A DNA stretch of 64,000 bases from positions 62,001 through 126,000 of the forward strand of contig NZ_BOVL01000026.1 in assembly GCF_019972155.1 (NCBI RefSeq), in the 5' to 3' direction. Origin of the DNA: Bradyrhizobium sp. RD5-C2 (GTDB lineage: Bacteria; Pseudomonadota; Alphaproteobacteria; Rhizobiales; Xanthobacteraceae). Shown piece by piece: positions 18,914 through 26,845 of this stretch; the first letter of the stretch is position 1, and the number at the start of each line of letters is the position of its first letter. The notes under the pieces were generated by a model that worked only from the letters and a program-made list of their open reading frames with translations, had not been told where the DNA came from and did not search any database. The translations under genes were made by a program, and so were the position numbers.

Positions 18914-19522
18914 TCACGCGGCCTCCGCACGGATGCCGAGCCATTGCCGCACCCGCGCGTCGGGGTCGGCGTTCTGGGTGACATCACTGACGACGGCGAT
19001 CGAATCGGCGCCGGCGGCGAAGATCTCGGCCGCGTGCTCGAACTTGATGCCGCCGATCGCGACAAGGGGAATGGCGCCGATCCGCTTCTTCCACTCGGTG
19101 ATCTTCGGAATGCCCTGCGGCGCGAACCGCATCGACTTCAAAGTGGTGAAGAAGATCGGGCCGAGCGCGACATAGTCGGGTTTCGCCGCGAGCGCGGCGT
19201 CGAGTTCGGCATCGTCATGGGTGGAGACGCCGAGCGTGAGTTTCGCTTTGCGGATCTCGGCGAGGTCGGCGTCGGCGAGGTCTTCCTGGCCGAGATGCAG
19301 ATGCTCGGCGCCGGCGACAACAGCCGCGCGCCAATAGTCGTTGACGACGAGCTTGGTCGGCGTGCCCCTGGTCACGGCCAGCGCGTCGGTGACGATCTGC
19401 AGCGCCTCGGCATCGTCGAGCTCTTTGGCGCGGAGCTGGATGGTGCCGACGCCGAGCTTGGTCAGTCGCTCGACCCACTTGACGCTGTCGACGACGGGAT
19501 AGAACGGATCAGGATACGGCAT
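18914..19522 (-). CDS. thiE: Thiamine phosphate synthase
   Basis: 202 residues from ATG 19522. The TIM-barrel landmarks are IQLRAKELDD (about 30), the nucleotide-binding VVNDYWRAA (about 59), LHLGQEDL (about 76), GVSTHDDAEL (about 96), YVALGPIFFT (about 117) and LVAIGGI (about 152). It joins HMP diphosphate and thiazole phosphate to give thiamine phosphate. The start overlaps the thiG 3' end by 14 nt, implying coupled translation. Confidence 0.93.
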   Translation of the reverse strand: MPYPDPFYPVVDSVKWVERLTKLGVGTIQLRAKELDDAEALQIVTDALAVTRGTPTKLVVNDYWRAAVVAGAEHLHLGQEDLADADLAEIRKAKLTLGVSTHDDAELDAALAAKPDYVALGPIFFTTLKSMRFAPQGIPKITEWKKRIGAIPLVAIGGIKFEHAAEIFAAGADSIAVVSDVTQNADPDARVRQWLGIRAEAA

Positions 19523-20291
19523 GCCAGAACGGGGTCCCAACGACAGGGGTGGAAGGGGAAGCGAAGTCGCGGGCTTCCATCAGCCCGGCTTCATAGGCGG
19601 TACGGCCGGCCTCGACGCCGAGCCGGAAGGCGTTGGCCATCGCAACCGGATCGGCGGCTTTCGCCACCGCGGTGTTGAGCAGCACGGCGTCGTAGCCGAG
19701 CTCGAGCGCTTCGGCGGCATGCGACGGCGCGCCCAAGCCCGCATCGACCACCAGCGTGATGTCGGGCAGGCGGTCGCGCAAAAGCTTCAGCGCATCGCGG
19801 TTGGTGATGCCTTTTGCACTTCCTATTGGCGCGGCCCACGGCATCACCACCTTGCAGCCGGCCTCGACCAGCCGCGAGGCGACCGAGAAATCCTCGGTGC
19901 AATAGGGGAACACTTCAAAGCCGTCCTTGATCAGGATGGTGGCGGCCTCGACGAGGCCGACCACGTCGGGCTGCAGCGTGTCGTTGTCGGCGATCACCTC
20001 GAGCTTGATCCAGGGCGTGCCGAACAATTCGCGCGCGAGCTTTGCGGTGGTGACCGCCTCGCGCACGCTGCGGCAGCCGGCGGTGTTGGGCAGCACGGTG
20101 ACGCCGAGCTCGCGGATCAGCGCCCAGAACGCATCGCCGGTCTTGCCGCCGGCCGCCTCGCGGCGCAGCGACACCGTGACGATGCTGGCGCCCGAGGCGC
20201 GGATCGCGCCCTGCATGATCGCGGGCGAGGCATACAGCGCCGTGCCGATCAGGAGGCGCGAGGGGAAGGATTTGCCGTAGAAGGTGACCAT
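19509..20291 (-). CDS. thiG: Thiazole synthase ThiG
   Basis: 260 residues from ATG 20291, preceded by GAGGAG. Family landmarks are FPSRLLIGTALY (about 8), the Schiff-base Lys in TPWIKLEVIAD (about 95), GCKVVMPWAAPIGS (about 140) and VVDAGLGAPSHAAEALELG (about 180-198). ThiG condenses deoxyxylulose phosphate, dehydroglycine and ThiS-thiocarboxylate into thiazole phosphate. A short upstream extension (MRRH) has a poorer ribosome site. It follows thiS after 171 nt that contain repeat family C. Confidence 0.95.
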   Translation of the reverse strand: MVTFYGKSFPSRLLIGTALYASPAIMQGAIRASGASIVTVSLRREAAGGKTGDAFWALIRELGVTVLPNTAGCRSVREAVTTAKLARELFGTPWIKLEVIADNDTLQPDVVGLVEAATILIKDGFEVFPYCTEDFSVASRLVEAGCKVVMPWAAPIGSAKGITNRDALKLLRDRLPDITLVVDAGLGAPSHAAEALELGYDAVLLNTAVAKAADPVAMANAFRLGVEAGRTAYEAGLMEARDFASPSTPVVGTPFWHAVS

Positions 20292-20310
20292 GTGTCTCCT
20301 CACACTATGC

Positions 20311-20430
20311 CGTCGTCCCGGCGAAGGCCGGGACCCATACGCCGCGGCCCTTCAATGTGGCGCGCTGGGCGACGTTCTTTCCGACAATTACCGGTCGTGG
20401 TTATGGGTCCCGGCCTTCGCCGGGACGACG
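20311..20430. repeat. Dispersed palindromic repeat, family C copy 2, inside the thi operon
   Basis: CGTCGTCCCGGCGAAGGCCG pairs with CGGCCTTCGCCGGGACGACG across a spacer. It is the same family as 9534-9654. It lies between thiS and thiG in the transcribed region, so it could act as an RNA hairpin affecting mRNA stability or read-through. Confidence 0.8.
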
Positions 20431-20462
20431 AGGGGAGAGAGCTTGCATGAAATGTCATCACA

Positions 20463-20660
20463 TCACCCTCCCTGCCGCGGCGTGATGATCTCGATCTCGT
20501 CGCCGGCCTTGAGCGCGGTGTCGGCCCAGCGCCCCTTCGGCACCACGTCGTAATTCACTGCGATCGCAAAATGCGTGCCCTCGTAGTCGAGCTCGGCCAG
20601 CAGCGCGTCGACGCTGGAAGCCGCGATCTCCCGCTGCTCGCCGTTGACGATCACGCGCAT
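20463..20660 (-). CDS. thiS: Sulfur carrier protein ThiS
   Basis: 65 residues, ubiquitin-like, starting MRVIVNGEQREIAAS and ending in the essential Gly-Gly (ITPRQGG), whose C-terminus is thiocarboxylated to donate sulfur for thiazole formation. The start ATG 20660 lies 10 nt inside the 3' end of thiO. Confidence 0.95.
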   Translation of the reverse strand: MRVIVNGEQREIAASSVDALLAELDYEGTHFAIAVNYDVVPKGRWADTALKAGDEIEIITPRQGG

Positions 20661-21664
20661 TGCATCACCTCATTGTCGATTTCGCCCCGCGAAAGAAAGG
20701 CGAGCGTCAGCTCGGCCAGCGCCGGCGCGAGCAGGAAGCCGTGACGGTAGAGCCCGTTCACCGTGATGCGTTCCTGCTCGATTTTGATCTTGGGCAGATT
20801 GTCCGGAAAGGCCGGGCGCAGGCCGGCGCCGAATTCGACGATGCGCGCCTCGCCGAACGCCGGATGCACCACATAGGCGGCCCCTAGCAGCTCGAGCGCC
20901 GAGCGCACGCTGACGCCGTTGTCCTCGGCCTCGATCGAGGTCGCCCCCAGCATGAAGCGGCCGTCGCCGCGCGGGATCACGTAAAGCGGCCAGCGCGGAT
21001 GGATCAGCCGCACCGGGCGCAACAATTCGACTTCCGCGGTCTCGATGACGATCATCTCGCCCTTGACGCCGCGCAAATTCGGTTCGCGGTCGCGCGCGGC
21101 AAGACCGCGGCAGTCGATCACGAGGCCGTCGAGATCGTCAGCCTCGGCGTCGCTGCCGAATTTGATGTCGCCGCCGGCGTTGGCGATCGCGGCATGCAGC
21201 CGCGGCAGCACGCGGCGCGGCTCGACATGACCCTCGTCGGGATAGAACAGGCCACTACCGAAGCGGCCCTCGAGCGACGGTTCGAGTTCGCGGACGCCCT
21301 CGGCGTCGAGCCGGCGATAACCTGACGTGAGGCGCGCAAAGCGCTCGAAATCGGCGCGGTCGCGCGGATGCGCCACCACTAGCGAGCCGTTGAACGCCGT
21401 TTCCGGAAGATGCTGCCGCCAGAGGTCCAGCGAGCGGATGCCGAGCCGCGAGATCACCGGCTCGGAGGCCTCCGCCTCGCACCACGGCGCCAGCATACCG
21501 CCGGCGAAGTGGCTTGTGGATTGCGTCATCGCGGCGTCACTGCGCTCATGCAGGGTAACCGCACGTCCGGCCTCTGCGAGCAACAACGCATGCCAGGCGC
21601 CGGTTATGCCTGCGCCGATGATGGAGACGGGGGAATCCCCCCGCGGTCGTAACGTCTGATACAT
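20651..21664 (-). CDS. thiO: Glycine oxidase-like FAD oxidoreductase ThiO
   Basis: 337 residues. The FAD motif GAGITGAWHALLLAEAG is at about 17-33 with the acidic end LHERSDAA, and the DAO-family C-terminus reads NGLYRHGFLLAPALAE (about 308). ThiO oxidises glycine to dehydroglycine for thiazole synthesis. It is the first gene of the operon; ATG 21664 lies immediately after the TPP riboswitch, and AGGGACAGGG in the aptamer's 3' strand is its only apparent ribosome site, which points to translational control. Confidence 0.93.
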   Translation of the reverse strand: MYQTLRPRGDSPVSIIGAGITGAWHALLLAEAGRAVTLHERSDAAMTQSTSHFAGGMLAPWCEAEASEPVISRLGIRSLDLWRQHLPETAFNGSLVVAHPRDRADFERFARLTSGYRRLDAEGVRELEPSLEGRFGSGLFYPDEGHVEPRRVLPRLHAAIANAGGDIKFGSDAEADDLDGLVIDCRGLAARDREPNLRGVKGEMIVIETAEVELLRPVRLIHPRWPLYVIPRGDGRFMLGATSIEAEDNGVSVRSALELLGAAYVVHPAFGEARIVEFGAGLRPAFPDNLPKIKIEQERITVNGLYRHGFLLAPALAELTLAFLSRGEIDNEVMQCA

Positions 21665-21790
21665 CCCTGTCCCTTCGCCGGCATGACCCGGATCAGGTTC
21701 AAAGGGTCACCGCGGTCCCGAACCAATCGCCGTGATGGCGAAGTCCAAGCTTGCGGTATCTCAGCTCCTCCTTCGGAGCACCCCTCGGAA
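21665..21790 (-). promoter_or_regulatory. TPP riboswitch (thi box)
   Basis: Read on the minus strand, the conserved blocks occur in order: GAGGGGTGC, then GCTGAGATACCGC, a variable P3-type hairpin (CTTCGCCATCACGGCGA), ACCCTTTGAACCTGATC, and CATGCCGGCGAAGGGA. These match the TPP aptamer core. The final AGGGA is also the likely Shine-Dalgarno sequence of thiO, so ligand binding should mask translation start when thiamine diphosphate is plentiful. Exact outer boundaries are approximate. Confidence 0.95.
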
Positions 21791-21924
21791 CGCCCCTAAT
21801 GTAGGCGGATGGGCGGTCGTGTCAACTTGTATGCCAGGAGCGGCACCGCGGTGGGCGCAGGGCGCGCTGCTCCGAAAGCAGCGCAGCGCGACAGCGGTGC
21901 GCCGCGTCCGGGACACGCAAGCAG

Positions 21925-22464
21925 CTATTTGGGAGCCAGTTCCGGCTTCGGCTCGGCGGTATCGGCCGACATTTGGTCCGGCATCAGGTCCTGTTTGGCG
22001 AGCTCCTTCGGTGGCGCACTTGCGCCTCCATGCATCGCCTCCTTGAGGTGACCGCCGCGCTGCCGCTTTGCGACGTAGTAATACCCGCCTGCGAAATAAC
22101 GCACGGCTCGGTCGAAATCGCCATTGGCGGCGCGATAGGCGCCGGCGAGGTATTTGACGCCGTATTCGAGGTTGGTCGCGGCGTCGCGCAGACCTTCGGC
22201 GGTACCGGTGTAGCCGACCCCACGGGCGGTCGCGAGCTTGATCTGCATCATCCCGATGGCGCCGCCGCGCCCGATCAGCTGCGGATGGTACTTGCTCTCG
22301 CGCACGATGACGCGATGCACCAGCTCTTCCGGCACCAAATTGGCCTGGGCCTCCGCCGCCACCATCGCCTCATATTGCGCCCGCGATTGTGCATGCGCAC
22401 CGGCGCAGGACGCCAGCACCGCAATCGCGGCGGCAAGGCAGCTAAGGCTCTGAAGGATCTTCAT
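21925..22464 (-). CDS. Exported lytic transglycosylase (SLT domain)
   Basis: 179 residues. A signal peptide (1-26, ending AGAHAQS, with a Cys at 20) precedes an SLT domain with the catalytic Glu in VIVRESKYHP (about 52-61), the GAIGMMQI motif (about 68-75), and a conserved-looking NLEYGVKYL (about 98). It should cleave the MurNAc-GlcNAc bond of peptidoglycan in the periplasm. The C-terminal 40 residues are a flexible Ala/Pro/Lys tail. Confidence 0.88.
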   Translation of the reverse strand: MKILQSLSCLAAAIAVLASCAGAHAQSRAQYEAMVAAEAQANLVPEELVHRVIVRESKYHPQLIGRGGAIGMMQIKLATARGVGYTGTAEGLRDAATNLEYGVKYLAGAYRAANGDFDRAVRYFAGGYYYVAKRQRGGHLKEAMHGGASAPPKELAKQDLMPDQMSADTAEPKPELAPK

Positions 22465-22842
22465 CTCGGGTTGCCCGGGTGATCAAACGCGCGTCGGTTC
22501 TGCGGTCTCATTGGTACGGCGAGCAGGCAGGAATGTGGCAAAACCTTCGCGTCAGCGAAACGTTCTGCGTCCGTGATTGTTCGGGTGCGGGTGAAGCGGA
22601 CGACGCTTCTGCGCAGACAGATGCTTCAAATTGTTTGCTTCAATCGTCTCAGCCGAAAATTGCTTTCGCGTCCAATTTTCTTCTACGATTTTCTCGCCCG
22701 CGTTTTACCGCACACTATCCACAGCGGATTGTCGTGCAAACGACGCGATGAAGGTTTACACTCGTCAGTGACAGCGAGCGTGTTGAGTCAGCACGTCTGT
22801 CCATTCAAAAGCACGCAAGAAACAACATTCGGGAGATGCGCC
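22465..22842. other. Gene-free stretch, no element recognised
   Basis: 378 nt with locally lower GC (22620-22760) between the divergent transglycosylase and zinc-ribbon genes. It probably holds both promoters, but I see no convincing box, RNA or repeat. Confidence 0.5.
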
Positions 22843-23037
22843 ATGGTCCGTCAGGACACCGGCTATATGCCTCGCGAAAATCCCTGCGCGCAATGCGGCA
22901 AGCCGATCGCCCGGCCCGATTGGGTGGAGCACAGCGAGGGGCGCACGTCGTTCCTGTGGAATTGCCGCGCCTGCAATTACCGCTTCGAGGCCATCGCAAT
23001 CTACGACACAGCGCAGCTCACGCCGCTCGCCGCCTGA
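22843..23037 (+). CDS. Small zinc-ribbon protein (64 aa)
   Basis: ATG 22843 is preceded by GGGAG. The 64-residue product has two CxxC knuckles, CAQCGKP (about 15) and NCRACNYRF (about 40), spaced as in a zinc ribbon. No DNA-binding or enzymatic domain is attached. The function is unknown. Longer in-frame extension upstream to 22573 lacks coding character. Confidence 0.75.
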   Translation: MVRQDTGYMPRENPCAQCGKPIARPDWVEHSEGRTSFLWNCRACNYRFEAIAIYDTAQLTPLAA

Positions 23038-23083
23038 TGCTCTAGGTTATCGGTCCGCTTCGTCGCCGATCAGCTCCAGCTGA

Positions 23084-24439
23084 TCAGGCTGCGGATTTCC
23101 GCGGCTGCAATTGCTGCTGCCGCGCCGGCAGTTCGATCCGGACCACCAGCCCGTGCGGCTTGCGATCGTGCAGCGATAGCGTGCCGCCATGCGCGAGCAC
23201 GATTGCGTTGGCAATCGACAGGCCAAGGCCAAAGCCTTCGGCCTCGTCCATGTTGCGCGCCTGGTCGCCGCGCACGAACGGCTCCAGCACGCTTGCCTTG
23301 TGCGCGTCCGAAATGCCGGGGCCGTCATCCTCGATGTCGATGACGAGGCGATCCGGCTTGACGTCGAGGCGAACCGCAACTTCGCCGCCGAAGCGCACGG
23401 CATTGTCGACCAGATTGGTGATGCTGCGATGCAGGTCGGCCGGCCGCGCGGTCGCCATCGCGTGCTGCGGACCTTCGTAGCTGACCTTGTGTCCCATGTC
23501 GGCGAACTGGTCGGTGACGAGGTGCAGTGTGCTCGCGATGTCGACCAGCGTCATCTCCTCGAGCTTGCGGTCGTTGCGCAGGAACGACAGCACCGATTCC
23601 AGCATCGAGCGCATCTGGTCGAGGTCGCGCAGCATGCGGTGGCGATGGGTCTCGTCCTCGATGAATTCGGCGCGCAGCCGCATCCGCGTGATCGGCGTGC
23701 GCAGGTCGTGGCTGATCGCGGCCAGCATCTTGGTGCGGTCGTCGATCAATGCCGTGATGCGCTCGCGCATCCGGTTCAGCGCCTTGGCCAGCGAGCGGAT
23801 CTCTTCGGGGCCGCGTTCGGGCAGCGGCGCGGCAGCGCCGCTCAGGCTGAAGGTCTCCGCGGCCTTGACGAAGGATGACAGCGGCGCCGTCAGCGCCCAT
23901 GCCGCCCACAGGCCGAGCAGGGTGACGCTGATGACGGCGAACAGCACCGTCATCATCCATGGCCCGCCCCAGAACGGCCGCATGTGCTGGTCCGGCATCA
24001 GGTTCGCGGCGAACATGCTGCCGTCGGGCAGGCGGATCGCGACGCGGCGAATCTCGTTGTCATGCGGCGTGCCGCCCGCCTCGCGCGGCAGAGAGTAGAC
24101 GTGATAGCCGGCGCCGAGCCGGCGCAGCGCGTGCAGGCTCGGCGGGTCGGTCTCGGTGAGGGCGCCGGTATCGGACGTGAAGTCAGCGATCGCAAGCTGC
24201 GGGAAGGCTCTGATGACGTCGGCCTGGAGCCGCGGCCGCTCCGATGCCGGCGCGTGCCCGAGCAGTTGCGCGGCGGCGGCGAGCTGGGTGTGCCAGCGAT
24301 CGGACGGCTCCGGCCGGTCCGGCCGATGAATCAGGAAGGTGGCGGTGATGATCAGGTGCAGCGCGACGATCGAGACGACGACCAGCGCCGCCATCTGGGC
24401 GCCGATCCCCCGCAGACTCAGCACGCGCAGCAGCTTCAT
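23084..24439 (-). CDS. Sensor histidine kinase (HAMP, HisKA, HATPase_c)
   Basis: 451 residues from ATG 24439. TM1 (about 17-38) and TM2 (about 165-187) flank a periplasmic region of about 125 residues. A HAMP linker follows (TAPLSSFVKAAETFS), then the H-box AAISHDLRTPITRMRL (about 248), N-box NLVDNAVRFG (about 360), G1 DDGPGI (about 386) and G2 GFGLGLSIA (about 416). It lies 2 nt after the OmpR-type regulator gene and is its evident partner. The signal is not identifiable. Confidence 0.92.
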   Translation of the reverse strand: MKLLRVLSLRGIGAQMAALVVVSIVALHLIITATFLIHRPDRPEPSDRWHTQLAAAAQLLGHAPASERPRLQADVIRAFPQLAIADFTSDTGALTETDPPSLHALRRLGAGYHVYSLPREAGGTPHDNEIRRVAIRLPDGSMFAANLMPDQHMRPFWGGPWMMTVLFAVISVTLLGLWAAWALTAPLSSFVKAAETFSLSGAAAPLPERGPEEIRSLAKALNRMRERITALIDDRTKMLAAISHDLRTPITRMRLRAEFIEDETHRHRMLRDLDQMRSMLESVLSFLRNDRKLEEMTLVDIASTLHLVTDQFADMGHKVSYEGPQHAMATARPADLHRSITNLVDNAVRFGGEVAVRLDVKPDRLVIDIEDDGPGISDAHKASVLEPFVRGDQARNMDEAEGFGLGLSIANAIVLAHGGTLSLHDRKPHGLVVRIELPARQQQLQPRKSAA

Positions 24440-24441
24440 GG

Positions 24442-25179
24442 TCAGTTGCTCGTGGCGGCAACCGCCCCCACCCTCGGAGTGAACACATAGCCGCCGGAAC
24501 GCACCGTCTTGATCATGGTGGCTTCCTGCGGATCGGGCTCGATCTTGCGTCGGATACGGCTGACCAGCACGTCGATCGAACGCTCGAACGAGCCGGCGCT
24601 GCGGCCTTGCGTCAGGTCGAGCAGGCTGTCGCGCGACAGCACGCGGCCGGGCCGTTCGCAGAAGGTGCGCAGCAGGTCGAACTCGGCGCTGGTCATGGCG
24701 ACGCGCGCCCCCTCGGGGTTGCGCAGCTCGCGCAGGCGGATGTCGATGCGCCAGCCGAGAAAGGTCAGCGTGGTCGCGCCCTCGATCGCGCTGGCGTTGC
24801 GCGCCGCGGCCTGCCGGCGCAGCACCGCGTTGATCCGCGCCAGCAGCTCGCGCGGGTTGAATGGCTTGGCCAAATAGTCGTCGGCGCCCATCTCGAGGCC
24901 GAGGATGCGGTCGACGTCCTCGCCGCGCGCGGTCAGCATGATGATCGGCGTCTGCGACTCTGCGCTTACCTTGCGGCACAGGCTGAGGCCGTCCTCGCCC
25001 GGCAGCATGACGTCGAGCACCAGCAGATCCACCCGGTGGTCGGTCATGGCCTTGGCCATCTCGCGGCCGTCGGAGGCGGTCGTGACATGGCAGGAATTGG
25101 TGCGGAGATATTTTGCGATGAGAGACCGCGTTTCGCGGTCGTCCTCGACGACGAGGATATTGGGCGCAGCCTGGGTCAT
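24442..25179 (-). CDS. OmpR/PhoB family response regulator
   Basis: 245 residues. The receiver domain has the acidic pair VVEDD (about 11), the phosphoacceptor Asp in LLVLDVMLPGEDG (about 55), Thr in MLTARG (about 83) and Lys in YLAKPF (about 105). The C-terminal winged helix (about 140-235) ends with the wing IKTVRSGGYVF. It is cotranscribed with the kinase gene downstream. Confidence 0.93.
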   Translation of the reverse strand: MTQAAPNILVVEDDRETRSLIAKYLRTNSCHVTTASDGREMAKAMTDHRVDLLVLDVMLPGEDGLSLCRKVSAESQTPIIMLTARGEDVDRILGLEMGADDYLAKPFNPRELLARINAVLRRQAAARNASAIEGATTLTFLGWRIDIRLRELRNPEGARVAMTSAEFDLLRTFCERPGRVLSRDSLLDLTQGRSAGSFERSIDVLVSRIRRKIEPDPQEATMIKTVRSGGYVFTPRVGAVAATSN

Positions 25180-25490
25180 ACCGACTCTTTTGTCCGTGAT
25201 TCGGGGGAAGCGGCTCAGGAATTTTGTTTCAGTGCATTTCTGGAATCTTGCCCAGCATAACGAGTTAACAGGTCGGCGCTGTGGAGAAAAGTTATCGTTC
25301 TGTCATCAAGCCTAATCCGTTGAAATACGGGCGGAAATTTCCGATGCCGCACGTCGGGTCCGTGGCGCCAGGGCCGCCCGGAAAAGGGTAGGGCGGCTGT
25401 CATATCCAGCGCCGGAACCCGTTCCCAGGCGACGCGTTGTTTCTCTTTCAGGCCAGACGCGTTGTTTCTCTTTCAGGCCAGGAGGGTGAG
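25180..25490. other. Divergent intergenic region between two-component system and PRC-barrel gene
   Basis: 311 nt without a gene. The left part must hold the regulator promoter. The right end holds the 25-bp tandem duplication listed separately. Confidence 0.5.
25431..25480. repeat. Perfect 25-bp tandem duplication
   Basis: Positions 25431-25455 are repeated exactly at 25456-25480. Each unit begins GACGCGTTGTTTC and ends TTTCAGGCCA. The second unit abuts the ribosome site of the PRC-barrel gene. Confidence 0.9.
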
Positions 25491-25868
25491 ATGGCTGTCG
25501 AGGTCATGGCAAGGCCGCATCAGCTCATTGCAAGCGATCGCGTCGAGGGGACGGCGGTGCGCCGCGCCAACGGCGACATGATCGGCCATATCGAGCGCCT
25601 GATGATCGACAAGGTCTCGGGCAAGGTGTCGTACGCGGTGCTGAGCTTCGGTGGTTTCCTCGGGATCGGAACCAACTTGATCCCGCTGCCGTGGGGCCGG
25701 CTGCACTACAATACGAAGTTCGAGGCCTACGAGCTCGACATCGAGGATGACGAATTGAAGCGCGCGCCATCGTTCCGTGCCGACAAGGAATTCGATTGGG
25801 GCGACCGCTCGCAGGAAGTCGAGCTGCATCGCTTCTACGGCGTGCCGCCCTATTGGGGCGGCTTCTGA
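25491..25868 (+). CDS. PRC-barrel domain protein (cytosolic)
   Basis: 125 residues from ATG 25491, with GGAGGGTGAG just upstream. A single PRC barrel spans about 18-75: EGTAVRRANGDMIGHIERL, then VSYAVLSFGGFLGIG and LIPLPWGRLHY. Such stand-alone barrels occur in many rhizobia and are thought to be small binding or scaffold modules. The C-terminus (FDWGDRSQEVELHRFYGVPPYWGG) is aromatic-rich. There is no signal peptide, unlike the related protein encoded at 26239-26760. Confidence 0.85.
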   Translation: MAVEVMARPHQLIASDRVEGTAVRRANGDMIGHIERLMIDKVSGKVSYAVLSFGGFLGIGTNLIPLPWGRLHYNTKFEAYELDIEDDELKRAPSFRADKEFDWGDRSQEVELHRFYGVPPYWGGF

Positions 25869-25981
25869 ACGGCACATCGCGCTCGATCGGCTTTCGTGAT
25901 GCGGGGCGCGCTGCGAGATGCGCGTGCGGATGATTTTGCGCAAGCGCGGTTCGCCGGGACGACTTAGTGAGCCAAACATCG

Positions 25982-26209
25982 TCACATCGGGAACTGCGCG
26001 TCCGGCGCAGTCGTGGGGCTCAACCGCAACCCACTTGAGAGATCACGGTCGTTTTCGTCAAGGACCGCAACGTTCCATGCGGTGCGCAATTCTCGGGCTT
26101 GCCGCATCGCTTCCATCGCGTTGCCAGCATGGTGTTCCCAAGCATCGGGGCGGCTTTTGACCGCAGGTGCATTAGGAACGGTCACGCAAATCACGGGTTC
26201 TCCCAGCAT
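25982..26209 (-). CDS. Possible small hypothetical protein (75 aa)
   Basis: In the stretch between the two PRC-barrel genes, a minus-strand frame from ATG 26209 encodes a balanced 75-residue peptide with a helix (HHAGNAMEAMRQARELRTAW) and a tail LSSGLRLSPTTAPDAQFPM. No clear ribosome site is seen, so this is a tentative gene. The frame could extend to a TTG at 26239, overlapping the start codon of the plus-strand gene. Confidence 0.35.
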   Translation of the reverse strand: MLGEPVICVTVPNAPAVKSRPDAWEHHAGNAMEAMRQARELRTAWNVAVLDENDRDLSSGLRLSPTTAPDAQFPM

Positions 26210-26238
26210 CGATTTTGCGAACTGAGGAGAGCGCAACA

Positions 26239-26760
26239 ATGTTGGTTAGATCCATCATCGCCGGCGTCGCCGGCTCCGCCTTGCTTGCAACCGTCGCGAT
26301 TGCACAGACACCCACCGACAAGGGCGACAAGATGTCTCCTGCGGCGTCGACGACAACGTCGACCACGTCGGCGACCTCGTATCATGGCGACTGGCGCGCG
26401 TCGAAGGTCGTCGGCCTCAGCGTGTACAATGACAAGAACGAGAGCGTAGGCTCGATCAACGATCTCCTGATGGACAAGGGCGGCGCCATCAAGGCTGTCG
26501 TGATCGGCGTCGGCGGCTTCCTTGGCGTCGGCGAGCATCTGGTCGCCGTGCCGCTCGACAAGGTGAAGTTCGCAAGTGAGCCGGTCGCCTACACTGGCGC
26601 CTCGAACGCCGGCAGCACGACCAAGTCCACGACCACCACCGGCGCGGCGCCCGCGGCGGCGGCGGCGAAGCCGAATCCCTGGTATCCGGATCACGCGGTG
26701 TTCAGCGCGACCAAGGATGAGCTGAAGGCGATGCCCGAGTTCAAGTACGCGACCGAGTAA
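26239..26760 (+). CDS. Exported PRC-barrel domain protein
   Basis: 173 residues from ATG 26239, preceded by GAGGAG. A signal peptide (1-22, ending AIAQ) and a Thr/Ser-rich spacer lead to a PRC barrel at about 52-110 (ASKVVGLSVYNDKNESVGSI, VGGFLGVGEHLVAVPLDKV). A Thr/Ala-rich linker and a short C-terminal segment (FSATKDELKAMPEF) follow. It is a paralogue of the cytosolic barrel 370 nt upstream, but directed to the periplasm. Confidence 0.85.
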   Translation: MLVRSIIAGVAGSALLATVAIAQTPTDKGDKMSPAASTTTSTTSATSYHGDWRASKVVGLSVYNDKNESVGSINDLLMDKGGAIKAVVIGVGGFLGVGEHLVAVPLDKVKFASEPVAYTGASNAGSTTKSTTTTGAAPAAAAAKPNPWYPDHAVFSATKDELKAMPEFKYATE

Positions 26761-26785
26761 CGCGCATTGCGTTGCCTGAAAGACG

Positions 26786-26815
26786 AATGCGCCCGGCGAT
26801 GCCGGGCGCATTTTG
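26786..26815. terminator. Bidirectional intrinsic terminator
   Basis: A perfect 12-bp stem AATGCGCCCGGC / GCCGGGCGCATT with a GAT loop and TTTT on the plus strand. It sits between the convergent PRC-barrel and phosphodiesterase genes. Confidence 0.8.
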
Positions 26816-26845
26816 TCGCAAGGTGCAAGAAATCTGCGCCTGTTT

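Noticed and set aside
25982..26239. TTG start at 26239 for the small minus-strand frame
   Set aside because: It would share bases with the start codon of the plus-strand PRC-barrel gene and has no ribosome site; ATG 26209 is preferred, and even that gene is tentative.
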